From NCBI GenBank assembly GCA_000231825.2, contig JH720296.1, positions 868,001 to 932,000 on the forward strand: a stretch of DNA of 64,000 nt, read 5' to 3'. This stretch comes from Tetrahymena elliotti 4EA (taxonomy: Eukaryota > Ciliophora > Oligohymenophorea > Hymenostomatida > Tetrahymenidae). Each line of letters begins with the position of its first letter. Within the stretch, counting starts at the first letter, position 1. Below are positions 13,811 through 26,300 of the stretch, piece after piece. The position numbers were made by a program, and so were the translations under genes. The notes beneath the pieces were generated by a model, which searched no databases, was not told the origin of the DNA, and worked only from the letters and a program-made list of their open reading frames with translations.

Positions 13811-15267
13811 TGTTGAAAATTCAAACCCTTACATAAAAGATCTATGCTAAAATTATATAAAAATGTAAACTATTCTTTAGAAAACCTAAAAATATCTTTC
13901 CTTTTATTTAAAAACTGAAATTTTTAGAATCTGTTTCTACTTAATTTATTATAATTTTATTTGTCCTTAAAATTTGATTTTAATTAAAAAGCTATCTTTC
14001 AATTATTTTCTAACTATTTAAAAACTTTAATTCTTTACTATTATTCACTGCCAAAATATCAAACAAGCACTACTATTTGTACAGTAACAAAGAGTAATAA
14101 TTTTGAAGTGAATTATTTCTGTAATAATTAATAAACCAAATACTATCTGTTTATAGGCAATACGCAATATAAAGAATAAAATTATGCTTTGAAAAAAAGT
14201 TATTATTTAGATAGTCATTCATCAAAAAAGTAAATCTTTGTAAATGTCTACCGAAGATTTATGTTTAAGGCACTATAAATACTGATTTTATTGAACACGA
14301 AATGCCATCTATTTTCTAAAAAGCTAATTTTTTTTTTTCAATCTGATTATATTTATAGGCAGACTTTTGTAATTGATTTGGCCAATCAAACATTTTTATT
14401 AATGCTTTTAAAAAACATTAAAAAATTGAAATAAAAATATCTTTAAAACCATTCAAAAATAATAAATTTAACTGTTTTAGTTAATATTAAAAGCTATCAA
14501 TAATTTTGATAAAAAAATTTTTTGGCCTAAATCTAAATAACAGCTTAAATTATGCAAAAATAAATGTATTAAATATTATTATCATATGGTTAAATAAAAA
14601 TAAAAAAGATAAATTTGATCTTATTCTTAAGCAGCCTTACTTTATAAATAGTTCCTATTTTATAAATCTATTATGAAAAAAGATATTTTTTCGAATTCTA
14701 AAATAAATTTAGAAATTATTTTGTCCTCAGATTAATAACTAAAAACTTTTCCTTACAAAAGGAAATATTAAATTAGGGAAAGCAGCTTTGCTTAATTTTA
14801 AACTACAATTTTTCAAAAGAAATTTCAAAAATATTTGATAAAAAATCAATTTAAAAATATTAGTTAATTGTTACTTTAAATCTTAAAAAATTACAAGGGA
14901 ATCATTTTAGAAAGTTTATCTTCAATATTACTCTTGTAAATAATATTTTATTTTTAACCAAATTAGGAATCTACTGGGTTGAGAGGCTAAAAAATATTTT
15001 AAAAGAGGAAAAAATAAAAGAAGATGAGGAAAAAAAAATTAGGTTAAAGTTTACAAATATAATAATTTTAGAAATTTAAATTTTTTCTTTCTAAAAAATT
15101 AATTTGAAAATTAAATAATTATAATTTAATTTTAATGAACTGCTGATGTTAGCGAACTAAAAAAAATTAAACGTTATTATTAAAGTTAATAAATCTTTAA
15201 TAAAAAAATAATTGGATCAGATCAAATTTCAATTTAATTTATTAATATTATCTAAATAATTAGAGAA
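13811..15267. other. Divergent intergenic region
   Basis: Lies between the 5' ends of the minus-strand membrane-anchor gene and the plus-strand B-box gene, so promoters for both should be here. It is made of long A and T runs. I see no ORF, repeat array or RNA gene. Confidence 0.6.
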
Positions 15268-16224
15268 ATGCAAAAAAGGTAGAACATTTTTTCAAGCCCA
15301 TAAGTAAGGATAAATAGGCAAGTTGAAAATAATTAGCCAACTCCTAAATAATAAGCCTTATCACCTACAGAAGCTAAAAAAGAATAATATGTATTATAAA
15401 CTGACAAATCATTTGACATAAATAATCCAGATGAAAAGTTCAAAGATTAAGTTAAACCATCTATCAAACCAAGCATTCGTTATACTAGAACTTAATCATA
15501 GTCAAAAGCATAGTAAGGTCAATCATTAAATCAATAAAGTTTCAATCCTTTGATTTCTAGCGGTTTTTAAACTCTAAATACAAACTAGTAGTTTTCAAGA
15601 CCAACCCTTACAAATGGAAGTAATGGAAATATTTTAGTATCTAGAAGTAGCTTATAGAGTCCACCACGCTCTAATCCAAAATAATCTTTAAATCAATAGT
15701 CTGCACCTGGGTTAACAAAAAATTACTTGAGATGCTGTCCTTCACACAGTGATGAGGGCTTGAAGAGAATATGCTCAATCCCTTTTTGTGGTAAAGATAT
15801 TCTTTTGTGTGGTGATTGTATGTATGAAGATCCTGACCATACCAAAATACATTAGCAAGACATAATTTTAGTAAATGAATTTTTAGATGTAGTTGAAAAA
15901 GAAGGAAATAAGCACAATTGGAAAACCCTCTTAGAAAAGCAAAAAGAGACATTCAGTTAAAATACATATAATTTAGTAAAATTCCCTGAAAAGCATGCAA
16001 AAGAATATGGAGAGTATATAGAAATCCAAAAAAAGTTGATTTAAAATGATGTAACAATTATATTAGGCAAATTTTCAGCATATTTATAAAATATTGAAAA
16101 AGAGCTGTTTTAATTGCTAAACAACCAACTTTAACATGTAATGAAGAATCTAAATTTCTCATTTTTATTCTTAAAAATTATTTTTAAAATCCAAAAAAAC
16201 AAAACAAAAAATAAAATTTACTGA
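15268..16224 (+). CDS. B-box-type zinc-finger protein
   Basis: Single frame of 318 residues from ATG at 15268 to TGA at 16222-16224. Residues 1-150 are low-complexity Gln/Ser/Pro. A Cys/His cluster follows: C156, C157, H160, C169, C174, C181, C184, H191 and H195. The spacing C-x2-H-x8-C-x4-C-x6-C-x2-C-x6-H-x3-H fits a B-box-like two-zinc domain. Downstream is a charged, probably helical region (about 200-290), the usual B-box plus coiled-coil order. No RING finger precedes it, so ubiquitin-ligase activity is not supported. The last 30 residues are Lys/Phe-rich and could reflect an unrecognised 3' intron beginning near 16138. The partner is unknown. Confidence 0.75.
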
Positions 16225-16490
16225 AAATTTTTGAATAAATAACTAATTTGCTAATTTTAATTAGAAAATTTATTTAATGCTAATAAAATTAAAACCTCAT
16301 TAGAAAAATAAAATAAAAGACTTTATTATCATCACCAATTTATAATTTGAAAATTGTATTAATTTTAATTATTAAAACTTAAAAGGTTTGCTCATAGCTA
16401 GAAACATTAAAGGCTGAAATTTTCAATGTTTAAGAGCTTGATTCCAAAATATATATTAACCCAAGAGGGTACTTAGAAAATTAGCTTTAA

Positions 16491-18815
16491 ATGAATTAAA
16501 ATATGAAAGAAGTTAGTTAGTAATTTAGATGGATTCGTGATATTTTGTTTGGAAACAAAATAACAATAGAAAGTTAGAAAGCAAGAGTTTAAAATATTGA
16601 ACAAGTAGGTTTGTAACTTTCAGATTAGCTTCAAAATCCTCCATAATATATTCCTCTTTCTAAGGAGTCTTTAAAAGTAATTGATAAGAGAATAAGTTCG
16701 CTTGCAATTAATGCTACTAATGAAATAAGATCTTCTTTAAAAAGTAACTCATTTTCCTTTAACTAGGATAAATTAAATTTTTCAAAAGAAGATCGCTTGA
16801 AGAAAAAAAATAATTAAAATATATTGTTGTAAGATAATAGCTTGGTGTAAGATTAAATTTAGGTGAATCCTGGAAAATAAAATTAAACTACTTTATAGTC
16901 GTTAAACCCTATTCATTTAACATCTATGGACTCTTAGCATTCATAGCATTATACAAAAGAATACATGATAAATAAATTATTAGAAAGTACTATCAAAGAT
17001 TAAAATCAAGAAAATGTGGAAAATGGAATTCAGTATTTGAATAATTCGAAATAGTCAGAGTATAATTATGGAAAATAATAGTAAAAAATGTTAACTTTTG
17101 CTGGAGAAGGCTCAGTAGTAGATTATGCAACATTCAAAGATAACTAAGATGAGAGGATTAAGCATTCTTCATTAAAAAATTTATCAAATATACCTTAAAC
17201 GCTTAGTAAAGATGATGATATAATTGAGAGTAATGAGTAATTTACTAGAGGTAATAATTTTATGACTAAACAAAATTAAAATTATAAGAACTAAAGTTCT
17301 AATAAAAGTTTAAATTCTAACTTCTAACAATCAAATTTAGATGAAATAGAAGCGATCACTCCTTTTTAAAATGTCACCCCTTAAAAATCTTTAAGCTCTA
17401 ACTGGAAAGATTATTCAAACTCAAATCAATCTAGCAGTTAATAGCAGTAGTAGCAATAATAATTTTAATAATATTAAAATTCTTCAATTTAAAGTTTCAA
17501 TAATAAAACTCCTTCTTCACAACCTTCTCCTACATAATAAATAAACTTATATTAGACCCATAATTAATCATAATAATAATAACAATTATAGTCTAATTAA
17601 AATAACTTAGAAACTATACCAGAATTAAATCAATCTAATTCTGTGAATTCTCTTTTTTCTTAATAATTAAGCAATACTACCCATCCCTTGCAAGATATAT
17701 AAATTATGGAAGGAAATAAATCAGTAAGAGTGAAAACAAAAAATAATGGCTATATGAATTTAACCTAAATACCTAAAGAGATTTCTTTGTAGCAAGAAAA
17801 GGTAAACTGTTTATGTGTAGTAGGAGGTGCACTTATTGCATGTGGAGATACTAAAGGATTTATAAAATTGTATAATATTCAAAATTAATCTTGCATAGGT
17901 GAACTTTAACCTCATAAAACTAGCATATCATGCATTAGCTCTTTTTAATCAGAATAACCATATATACTTAGTGGATCAGCAAGTGATGGTTTGATACACT
18001 TATGGAACATAATAAATGAGAAAGGAAATTTCTTTTTGAGAGAAAGTAGCTCAGATTTAACTTAAGGTTAAAGCAAGTAGAGTTAGAATACAAATTTTAT
18101 CAGCTCATTATTTGATGAAAGAAATATCATAGCTGTAGTAAATAATTTTTCATCAATATGTGTCTGGGATACTAAAACTTAAAAAAAGATTTAAAATATT
18201 AAACCAATAATTTAATAAGGTGATAATTCATCATCTTAAGTTACTAGTATCCATTCTATGGGTAGAGTCATGTAATCTATATTAATAGGGTATAAATGTA
18301 GTAAAGTTGGTATATATAAAGTTGATTATGATTCTACAAAAGCAAGAAATGAAGAAAATAAAATAAAGCAAATTGTTCTTCTCAAATAAGTTGATTTAGG
18401 TAAAGGTAATGTTCCATCAAATATTTCCTCCTTATTTAATAGTAAAGTATTCATCACAGTTAAAAAAATGGTATTAGTGTGGGATACAAAAACTTTTGAG
18501 CTGTGCTAAAAAATAGAATCATACTAAAATGACAATACAGTGTAAGATATATGTGATATTCTTATTGCATAATACTCAGATAACAATTAGAAGTTCTCTG
18601 TTATCTAAGTTTGTAAAAATGATAATAGAATAGTCATATAAAATCCAAATTAGCAGACCTGCACAAAACATCACATTAAAGATTTTAAAATTATAGACTC
18701 TGTATTCAAAGAAAAGCTCCAATTTTGCAATATTAATCAGAACGAATTATTTATTGTCAGTTTAAATTAAAGCAAAAATACTTTAATTTACTGGAAAATG
18801 TTTGAATCTTAATGA
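16491..18815 (+). CDS. WD40-repeat protein with long Q/N-rich N-terminus
   Basis: Single frame of 774 residues. Residues 1-430 are mainly Gln/Asn/Ser-rich with several polyglutamine stretches (about residues 320-370), apart from a more ordered start around QWIRDILFGNKI. From about residue 437 a WD40 propeller is recognisable: VGGALIACGDTKGFIKLYNI, then SGSASDGLIHLWNI, SSICVWDTKT, GYKCSKVGIYKVD and MVLVWDTKTF. It ends with a final strand containing NTLIYWKMFES. WD40 propellers act as protein-interaction platforms; no extra catalytic domain is visible. A blade count of six to seven is my estimate. The start ATG at 16491 is the first in frame after a TGA, and a 266-base gap separates it from the B-box gene. 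Confidence 0.8.
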
Positions 18816-19926
18816 AAAAATAGCATAATTTTTTTAATTTAAATTACTTCACCATTTCATTTTATATTACTTTACAATAAATAAGAACAAATTATTATTT
18901 TATTTTTAACAAATGTTTATAAAATTAAAATTAATTTTGCTATTACTAAATGTATTCAAATTATGTAAGTATATCCTAATAATTAAAATTTATCTACCAA
19001 AAATATTAATAGAGGATTTATGCGAGAAATATCAAGATTTTTAAATCTATTTTAAATATTTTTCTAATCTTATCAGAAAAAAATTTTTTTTTGTAACTAT
19101 TCTATTTTTTATTTTTGATTTTAGGCATAAAATTGTTAAATATTATGAATATTCCTTCTATTTTTTTTGAAAAATAAACCTTTAAAATAGTTTATTTGGT
19201 TATTTGGTATTTATGATAAATTTTGAAGCATTTCCATACATAAAAAAAATAATTTTCAATTTGAATATTTATTTATCAAAACTTTTAAAAATTATTTTTA
19301 ATTTAACAAAACTGAGGTTTAATCTTCTCCAAAATTTATTTTAAATTCTATAAATAGCTTAGCAATACTTAACATGATAGGGTTTAAATATTTGTTAAAA
19401 AAAACTTGAATTTGTATATTAAAGATAAAATATGTTGAAGAACTTAATAAATTTTTTTTAATTTTAAAGAAATGAATTATTTAAAATGTAAGCCAATTAA
19501 TTTAATGCACCATTATATAGACTTATCAAAAATTTGTTAAGATATCAAAAACAATAGAGAACTAGTTAAAAGTGAGGAAAGAATAAATATATCAAAGATT
19601 ATTTGAGTTAAGATTCCCTAATTTAGATTTTTATTAATAGAGTTAATATTAAATTCTAATAATTTTTATTTGGAAGATTGTACTTTATAAAACGATTGAT
19701 TATCATTAAATCAAAATTTATAGAACACCATTGATTAAAATATAAAATATTAATTAATATTTATAATTTTGATAAACAATATATTTGTTTCGAATAAAGC
19801 AATATTTCTATATATCTTCTGAATAGCCTTACAATATCTCATCATAAAAACTAAGCTAACAAGCGTTGAATACGTAATTCTTCAGAGTGTACTTGAAAGA
19901 TAAAAATCATATTAGATAGATTGGAA
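18816..19926. other. Intergenic stretch with one tiny ORF
   Basis: Mostly A/T runs. A 44-codon frame (19472-19606, start MNYLKCKPINLM) has a mixed amino-acid composition and could be a small gene or an upstream exon of the coiled-coil gene. It has no independent support. Confidence 0.4.
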
Positions 19927-22468
19927 ATGTCAAAAGATTTATCTTTAAAAGGAGTTCCTTTTATTTCTTTAGATGTAAATTATGATTCACTCAAAAGTTA
20001 TTTGGAAGAAGTGCATGAGACTATTAATGCATAAAATGATAAAATTGAAAAATTAGAATAACAAATGAAATAAAAAACAGCAATTGATTAAGTAATAAAA
20101 CAGTTTTATTTTGCGTTTTATGAATATTAACATTAATCGTTTTTGTGATTTAATAATAGATATAACATCTCTTAAGGTAGGTAACAAAATGTACAGATTT
20201 ATATGATGAGAAAATGGCTAAAGAAATGAAGGACTAAGTTAATGAAGCATTATTTTATACTGGTGCAGGTGTGATAGATAAAGAATTGTCTAAGCTATGT
20301 GAAAAAATAAATTTGTTAAGCATGGGAACTACTTAAGCTTATAAATAAGTATAAACATATAACACAAGAATTGAAAAATTAGAATAAAAAATAGAATCTA
20401 AGTTGGATAGCAAACAATATAAAGAAAAATAAAAGCAATTTAAAGAAAAGTTAATTGGAAAGGTATTAATAATTATATGATCTTTGAAAAATATTAAAGG
20501 TAAAAGAAATAACCTCTAGATAAATTTTAATTTAATTTACTAATAGATAGACGACTTTTCTAAAGCTGTAAATGATGACACAAAAGCAATTGAGTAAAGA
20601 GTTTAGGTTCATATCACCAATTTTGAAGAGCTAGTCTAGGATGTAGAAAGAAGAACAATATGGAAAATACAAGACTGCTAAGATTTACTAACAAAAAGAA
20701 TTAATGAAGAGTATGTCTAGGAAACAGTTTAAGCTATGCAAAATAAAATCATGAAAGAGGTTGGATATTATAAATTTAAATCTAAATAAAATGGAACAAT
20801 TAATATAAATTTAAAAATAGTTACAAAATTTAAATGGATGTGGTACTGGAGAAAAAAATGATAAATTTTAGGAAAGATTAAATTAAAAAATTGATGAGTT
20901 TATAAACTCTAATGCAGAGAAGCAAAAGTAAGTCAAAGCTTCGCTTAAAGACTTAGAGACTTAGTAATCAAATTGATAAAAAAATCTTTGTTTTAATGTT
21001 TATTTAAAATTTTGCTTTCTAATAGGATTAAGGCAACCTATGTAACATAAGAAAAACTAAATGAATATCAAAAGTTAAATAATGACAGAATCTCAGAGAT
21101 GAGAGTAAGGATGAAAACACTTGAAGGATAATTCAATATATAAGCTACTTTAGAAGATCATAAATCAAAGTTTATTCAAATAGAACATAGATTTGAGGAG
21201 CTAAATATCCTAGTAATTTATATTAGCAAATGAGGATATATGGGATTTAATTTATTTTTTTTACTTATGAACAGAAAAGTAAGATTAAGGAAACTTAAAA
21301 TTAAAATGAAGATATATAAGATTATTCTACCCTGCTAAAAAAAATGGATCCTCATAAGATATGTTAGCTAGAATCAGATCTAAAGAGAGCAGAAGAAGAA
21401 ATAGCTAAATTGATTGAGTCCTAAGATTATGTGACATAGGTAATTAAATTAAAAATTTAAATAAATCTTTGTGGAATCCATAAATGTTTTTAATAGGAAG
21501 TAAAACGTAAATTTGATGGTATAGACTTGATAACTTAGGTTAATTAAGCCCATCTAGGCTAGTCTGATATAATAGGTGCTTCAGCAACAACTTAAATGAA
21601 TATTGGGAAAGCTGAAATATAAAAAATGATAGACTAATGTGTGCCAAAGGGTATACTAGATGAAGAAAAATATAAAAAGCTCCAAAAAGATTTAAATGAA
21701 ATACATTACAAGGTTGAAACTGCCAACGAGATAGAAAAAAGAGTATTTATCTTAGGAAATATAATAATTTTATACCAATACATTTTTTTAAAATATAAGG
21801 TAATGAGGGTATTTAGAGAAGCAGATTTGAATGGTTTAGTAAAATAAGTCAAATAAAAATTGAATTCAGAAGAATATAGAAAGGAATTAGCTCTAATAGA
21901 TTCTAGACTTACTTAATTGTCTGAGCAAACAAGCTTCTTGAGAAGAGACTGTGATAATTTGTCTCTCTTTTTAAAAAAATAAATTAACACTACAAGCAAC
22001 ATGTCTATAAATAATTTTATGTCATCTGAGGGATTTTAAACTCCTAGCTAGAGTAATTAAAACTAAAATAATAACTCCCTTCTCAGTACTAAAAAATTAA
22101 TACCAGTTAAATGTCTATCTTGTGGTTAAAATAAGGTAATTTCTTAAATTTTAATAAAAATTAAACTAAGTATTTATTTAAAATAGGGTAACAATCATAC
22201 ACATAACCATGAAAGATATTCAAGCATAGGAAAATAAATGAATGAAAGTTTAGATTACTGTTTTACATCTCCAGATGATAATAGAGTTTTAAATTTATCT
22301 TCAACAAATGGTACAACTTTTCTCTAAACTCCTAATAAAAAATTTTAATACAGTAAGTTTATATTTTTTCAGAAAAAAACGTTAATAAATTTATATTTAG
22401 TGAATAGAAGAACTGTTGCCTCTCCGATGGATATTAGGAATAGGCCTATAAGTGCTGCAAAAAAGTGA
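19927..22468 (+). CDS. Coiled-coil protein, possibly QRICH2/DUF4795-like
   Basis: Exons: 19927-20091, 20160-20462, 20547-20759, 20821-20963, 21026-21212, 21275-21439, 21497-21742, 21800-22135, 22187-22352 and 22401-22468; about 663 residues. Almost the whole protein is heptad-patterned coiled coil with blocks such as KIEKLEQQMKQK. Near residue 575 a C-x2-C pair occurs (KCLSCGQNK), followed by a His-rich NHTHNHE and a basic tail with RRTVASPMD and RPISAAKK. A long coiled coil ending in a CLSC motif resembles what I recall of the DUF4795 domain of QRICH2, a sperm-flagellum protein. That would suggest an axonemal structural role, but the assignment is tentative. Introns are short and conventional. 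The segment at 21743-21799 is treated as an intron although it is in frame. Confidence 0.75.
21743..21799 (+). other. In-frame 57-nt segment, probable intron
   Basis: Begins GT and ends AG, is 19 codons long without TGA, and would encode a hydrophobic stretch (GNIIILYQYIF) in the middle of a charged coiled coil. Removing it restores the heptad-like pattern (EIEKR joined to VMRVFREAD). Its size is typical of introns in this window. Confidence 0.6.
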
Positions 22469-23394
22469 GGATAAGAGCTCATTATAAGCTCTCATCTATT
22501 AATAAAAAATTTATATTTTAAAAACTAATAATAGCTTAAAAAAATTAAAAATTTTTATTTGTAAATATATTCATTCTATCATTTTCTCAAATTATATTAA
22601 ATATAATTAAAATAAAACACAAAATCCTCCAATAATAATAAGATTAAGTATTTAACTCAATTTTTTAGTATTTAAGTATGCTTTTTTGCAGGAAATAGAA
22701 GATACTGAAATATAAAATTATCATTTAATATTTATTAAAATTCAAGTTTTTTGTCAAATATTATTTTGTGGTTTTAGTTCAAAAAATATCGTTTAATTTT
22801 AATTTTGAATTTAATTCTATGCATTATTTTTTTAAAGATAAACTAATCTTAAAAAATAGAACATTATTTTTTACAGAATTGCTTTACTGAAGGTTAAAAT
22901 AAAAGAATTGTTACTTGAATTAGTTAGGAAACATTTATATCAGGAAAATGTGTGTAGTTATTTCTGGGAAATACATGATAATTTTTAACTCGAACCTTTT
23001 TTTCTGATAGTATTTACAGAGAAGCCTTTTGAGTTTTTTTATTTGAGATGTTAATTGAATAAATAAAATATATTGAGATTCAGCAATTAGATAATTTAAG
23101 CCAGTTAATAAATGAAAAAAGAAAAATTAATGATAGTATTAAGTGTGAGTGTTATTTCTAGGGAGAATAATAATTCAAGAGGATCCAATCGAATTAAAAC
23201 ATCATAAAATTTAGAGATTTGAATAATAATTCTAAGTAAAGAATTGCTTGAAAAAGACTTATCACAAATATATAATATATCAATATTTCAAGATAACTTT
23301 AGATAAATTTTTTTATTTTTATATTAGCTTTAAAGAACAACGATACACACATACATACATAGATATAAGGATATACAAAAATATTTTACTACTG
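22469..23394. other. Intergenic stretch with a possible upstream exon
   Basis: Mostly non-coding. It contains the candidate exon at 23048-23251 described separately and a short ACAT repeat at about 23346-23361, immediately before the start codon of the following gene. Confidence 0.5.
23048..23251 (+). CDS. Possible upstream exon or small gene
   Basis: ATG at 23048 to TGA at 23249-23251 gives 67 residues with coding-like composition (start MLIEQIKYIEIQQL, then Gln/Lys/Asp-rich). If a GT at 23236 is spliced to the AG at 23326-23327, the frame runs on into the large Q/N-rich gene, so this may be its true first exon. The joined segment just before 23395 looks like untranslated DNA, so I keep the two apart. 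Confidence 0.3.
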
Positions 23395-26300
23395 ATGTTT
23401 TCAAGATAGAAATCTGGAGATAACTTTGTTGCAAATAAATATAGCAATACTCATGAATAGAGCAGTGCTCTATATACTTATCATAAACCATATTAGTCAT
23501 AATCAACTTCAGATTCTATTTTAGGATCATCAAATAATCAATAGATTAGCAAATAATAGCCATAAGCAAACCAATAAATCCATCAAAATAATAGGAAAAG
23601 CTATAACGCTGCTTCAGCATAGAGTTCAGATTATGTTTCTTAGCAATCAATTGGATCGAAGCAAGTGATTGAAAAATCTTAAAATGAAATTGGAGATTAG
23701 GAAGTAAATACCAGTGATATTCCAATTTAAGGAGCATCTTCATTAATTGATTTTAACATATTATAAAGAAGTAATTAAAATTACTTTGATTTGGTTATTT
23801 GACTTTAATTAAAAATTATTAGATTTTGTTAAAGAATTTTTTAGCAAACCTATTGAAAAATGATCCAAAAAAAATTTTTTTTTTCATCTTTACATTTTAA
23901 AATACAGATGGAGGTGAAGAGAATAGGAATAAATCTATTTAAGTATTATCAGCAGTAAACGAATTGAATTAAAATCAATTAGGTACAATCTCAAATCATT
24001 TTAGTAAAGTGAATAAATCTTTTTAATCAACACTATTTTTAAAAACTTTTAGGACATCTAAATGGTATGAATAATAGCAACAACTTGTTAACAAACCAAA
24101 TCAGTTCTTAATCTAAATAAAATTCATAATTAAATTCAGCTCAAAAGAAAGTTAAAAGCAATATCTTTGCAAAATAATTTGAATAATAACAGTAACAATA
24201 TTAGTAGTAGTAATAGTAACTATCGTCTTTATACGGTCAGTAATCAAGTATTAATAATGTATAAAGCAAAGGATAGATTCTTCAAAATTAATAAAATGGT
24301 TAGCATTAAGTACCTTCTAATATAAGTAATTCATTCTTTTTTGGAAAATATATTTTAAGTTTATTTTAATACTTTAAAAGATTTAAGCTTGAAAGGAAAC
24401 AAAAACTCCTTAAATAATGTTATAGGGCTTGGTTAAAAATCAAGTAATGTAGGAACTCCTTAAAATGCATCAAGCAGTAATTAGACTAAATAAGATAAAA
24501 ATTTAAATTAGCCTTTATATAGCTCTTCATTTAAGTCATTGAAAAGAGATATTAGTCCTATTAAAAATGCTCCATATCAGCTTAATAATATTGAAGATGC
24601 TAACAAAAATGCATTAATATCAAATAATAATAGTACTAATCCATAAATTGTAGTCTCTTCTGCTTAATCATCAAATAGCTTGAAGGCGAATATATATAAA
24701 TAAAATAGTTTGGGAGAATAGATTAGTAAATAACCTCAAACACTGATAAATAATTTGCTACCAGCAGGATAGACATCAAGTTTTATAATGAATGGCTAAT
24801 AGGTTAATACACCAGTTATGAGTAATAATACATATAATGGAGTTTAGTTATAATATGCCCCTACAACTTCGACAAGCTGCTCTAATTTATCAAAACACAC
24901 AAAAACACCTACCACTTATGATTAGTATTTGGTTAAACATAATGATCAAAAACTTTAAAATAAAAATTCTATTGAAAGTATAAGTAGCATCAGCAACAAT
25001 ACCAATTAATAAAGTAAATCAAAATAATATGGCATATAACAAAGTAAAAAATCAAGCTATACATCCTTTAATGTAAATAACACACACTCATAAGATTTCA
25101 ATAATGCATAATAACTTTATTTTTAAGAAAAATCTCCTTAACATACAGTTAATAGTAATAGTAATAGCTAAACAAAACCTAATGGACATAGAAGATAAAA
25201 TAGTTATTCTCATAAAAGTAGCAATGTAGCAACAGAAAATGATGAACAAATAGAAGATTATAATATCTAACCACACTAGAATTTAAATTTATCAGTTGGA
25301 GTAAAAAATGAACATTAACGATCTCTCATTAATTTTTAAAATGGATAAATAGAAGACGAAACATCTAACCAATATACTAATATAAACAATATTAATAATA
25401 ATATATCTAACAATAGCTAAAATGCCGATTCTCATGGTTAAAGAATGTCTTCTTCATCATCAACTTAGCAAAAATAGATGTAAACGAATTTGATAACTTA
25501 ATTTCATTCATAAATGATATTTTTTTTTATTTAAATTCAGAATTGATTGATCACTAATTAAATTTTAAAGAAATAATTTTAGGGAACAATAATCAAGTAA
25601 AAAGGAGCATTTAGGATTCAATAATAAAATAAGTTTTTATAATAATAATAATGGTAATTCAAGTTAAAAGTAAAAGGTTTAAATTAGTTAATATGGTATT
25701 AAAGAAGGGACAGATATATATAAATAAAATACAAATAGTATATCTTAAATAAAAGGTAAAACTTAATAGTCTTCTTAAATTAATAACAATATGACTAAGT
25801 CTTTATACGATAAAAATTAATTCAATACTAATGGTAAATTTGAATGGAGGCACAAAACAGAATAAAATGAAGATGATAATGATTTGTAAACTGCCTAAAC
25901 ATATGCAATAATTAGTGTTCAAAGTAGTTCTCATAAATTAAGTGAAGAAACAAATAAAGATTAATAATTTAATTATGAATAATAGCAATAACTGCAACTA
26001 TAAAATACTAACTAAAATTTATAAACTAATAATAATAGCTAAAACTCTTCTAAACATCATTCATAAAATAAATCGAATGGCTTTTTGAACTAAAATCAAC
26101 AAAGTTTTGATAAATAATTTTTAAAAAATAATTTTACTAATTATGTTTTAAATTAAAGTCTTTCATAAAATCAGAAATAGTAACTAAATTAACCAAACCA
26201 TCATGAATAATAATTATTGAATCCAAATTTTAATCAATTTTCTTCAAAATCAGCAATGCCTTCTCCTGGTTCAAATAATATAGTTCAAAGAATGTAAAAA

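Noticed and set aside
20754..20768. AAAGAGGTTGG, an 11-base match to the reverse complement of the Tetrahymena chromosome-breakage sequence
   Set aside because: The remaining four positions diverge in three places, the breakage signal is known to be stringent, and the match lies across an exon-intron junction of an intact gene.
22981..23000. TTCGAG-like string suggesting a tRNA T-loop on the minus strand
   Set aside because: No acceptor stem, D arm or anticodon arm could be drawn around it.
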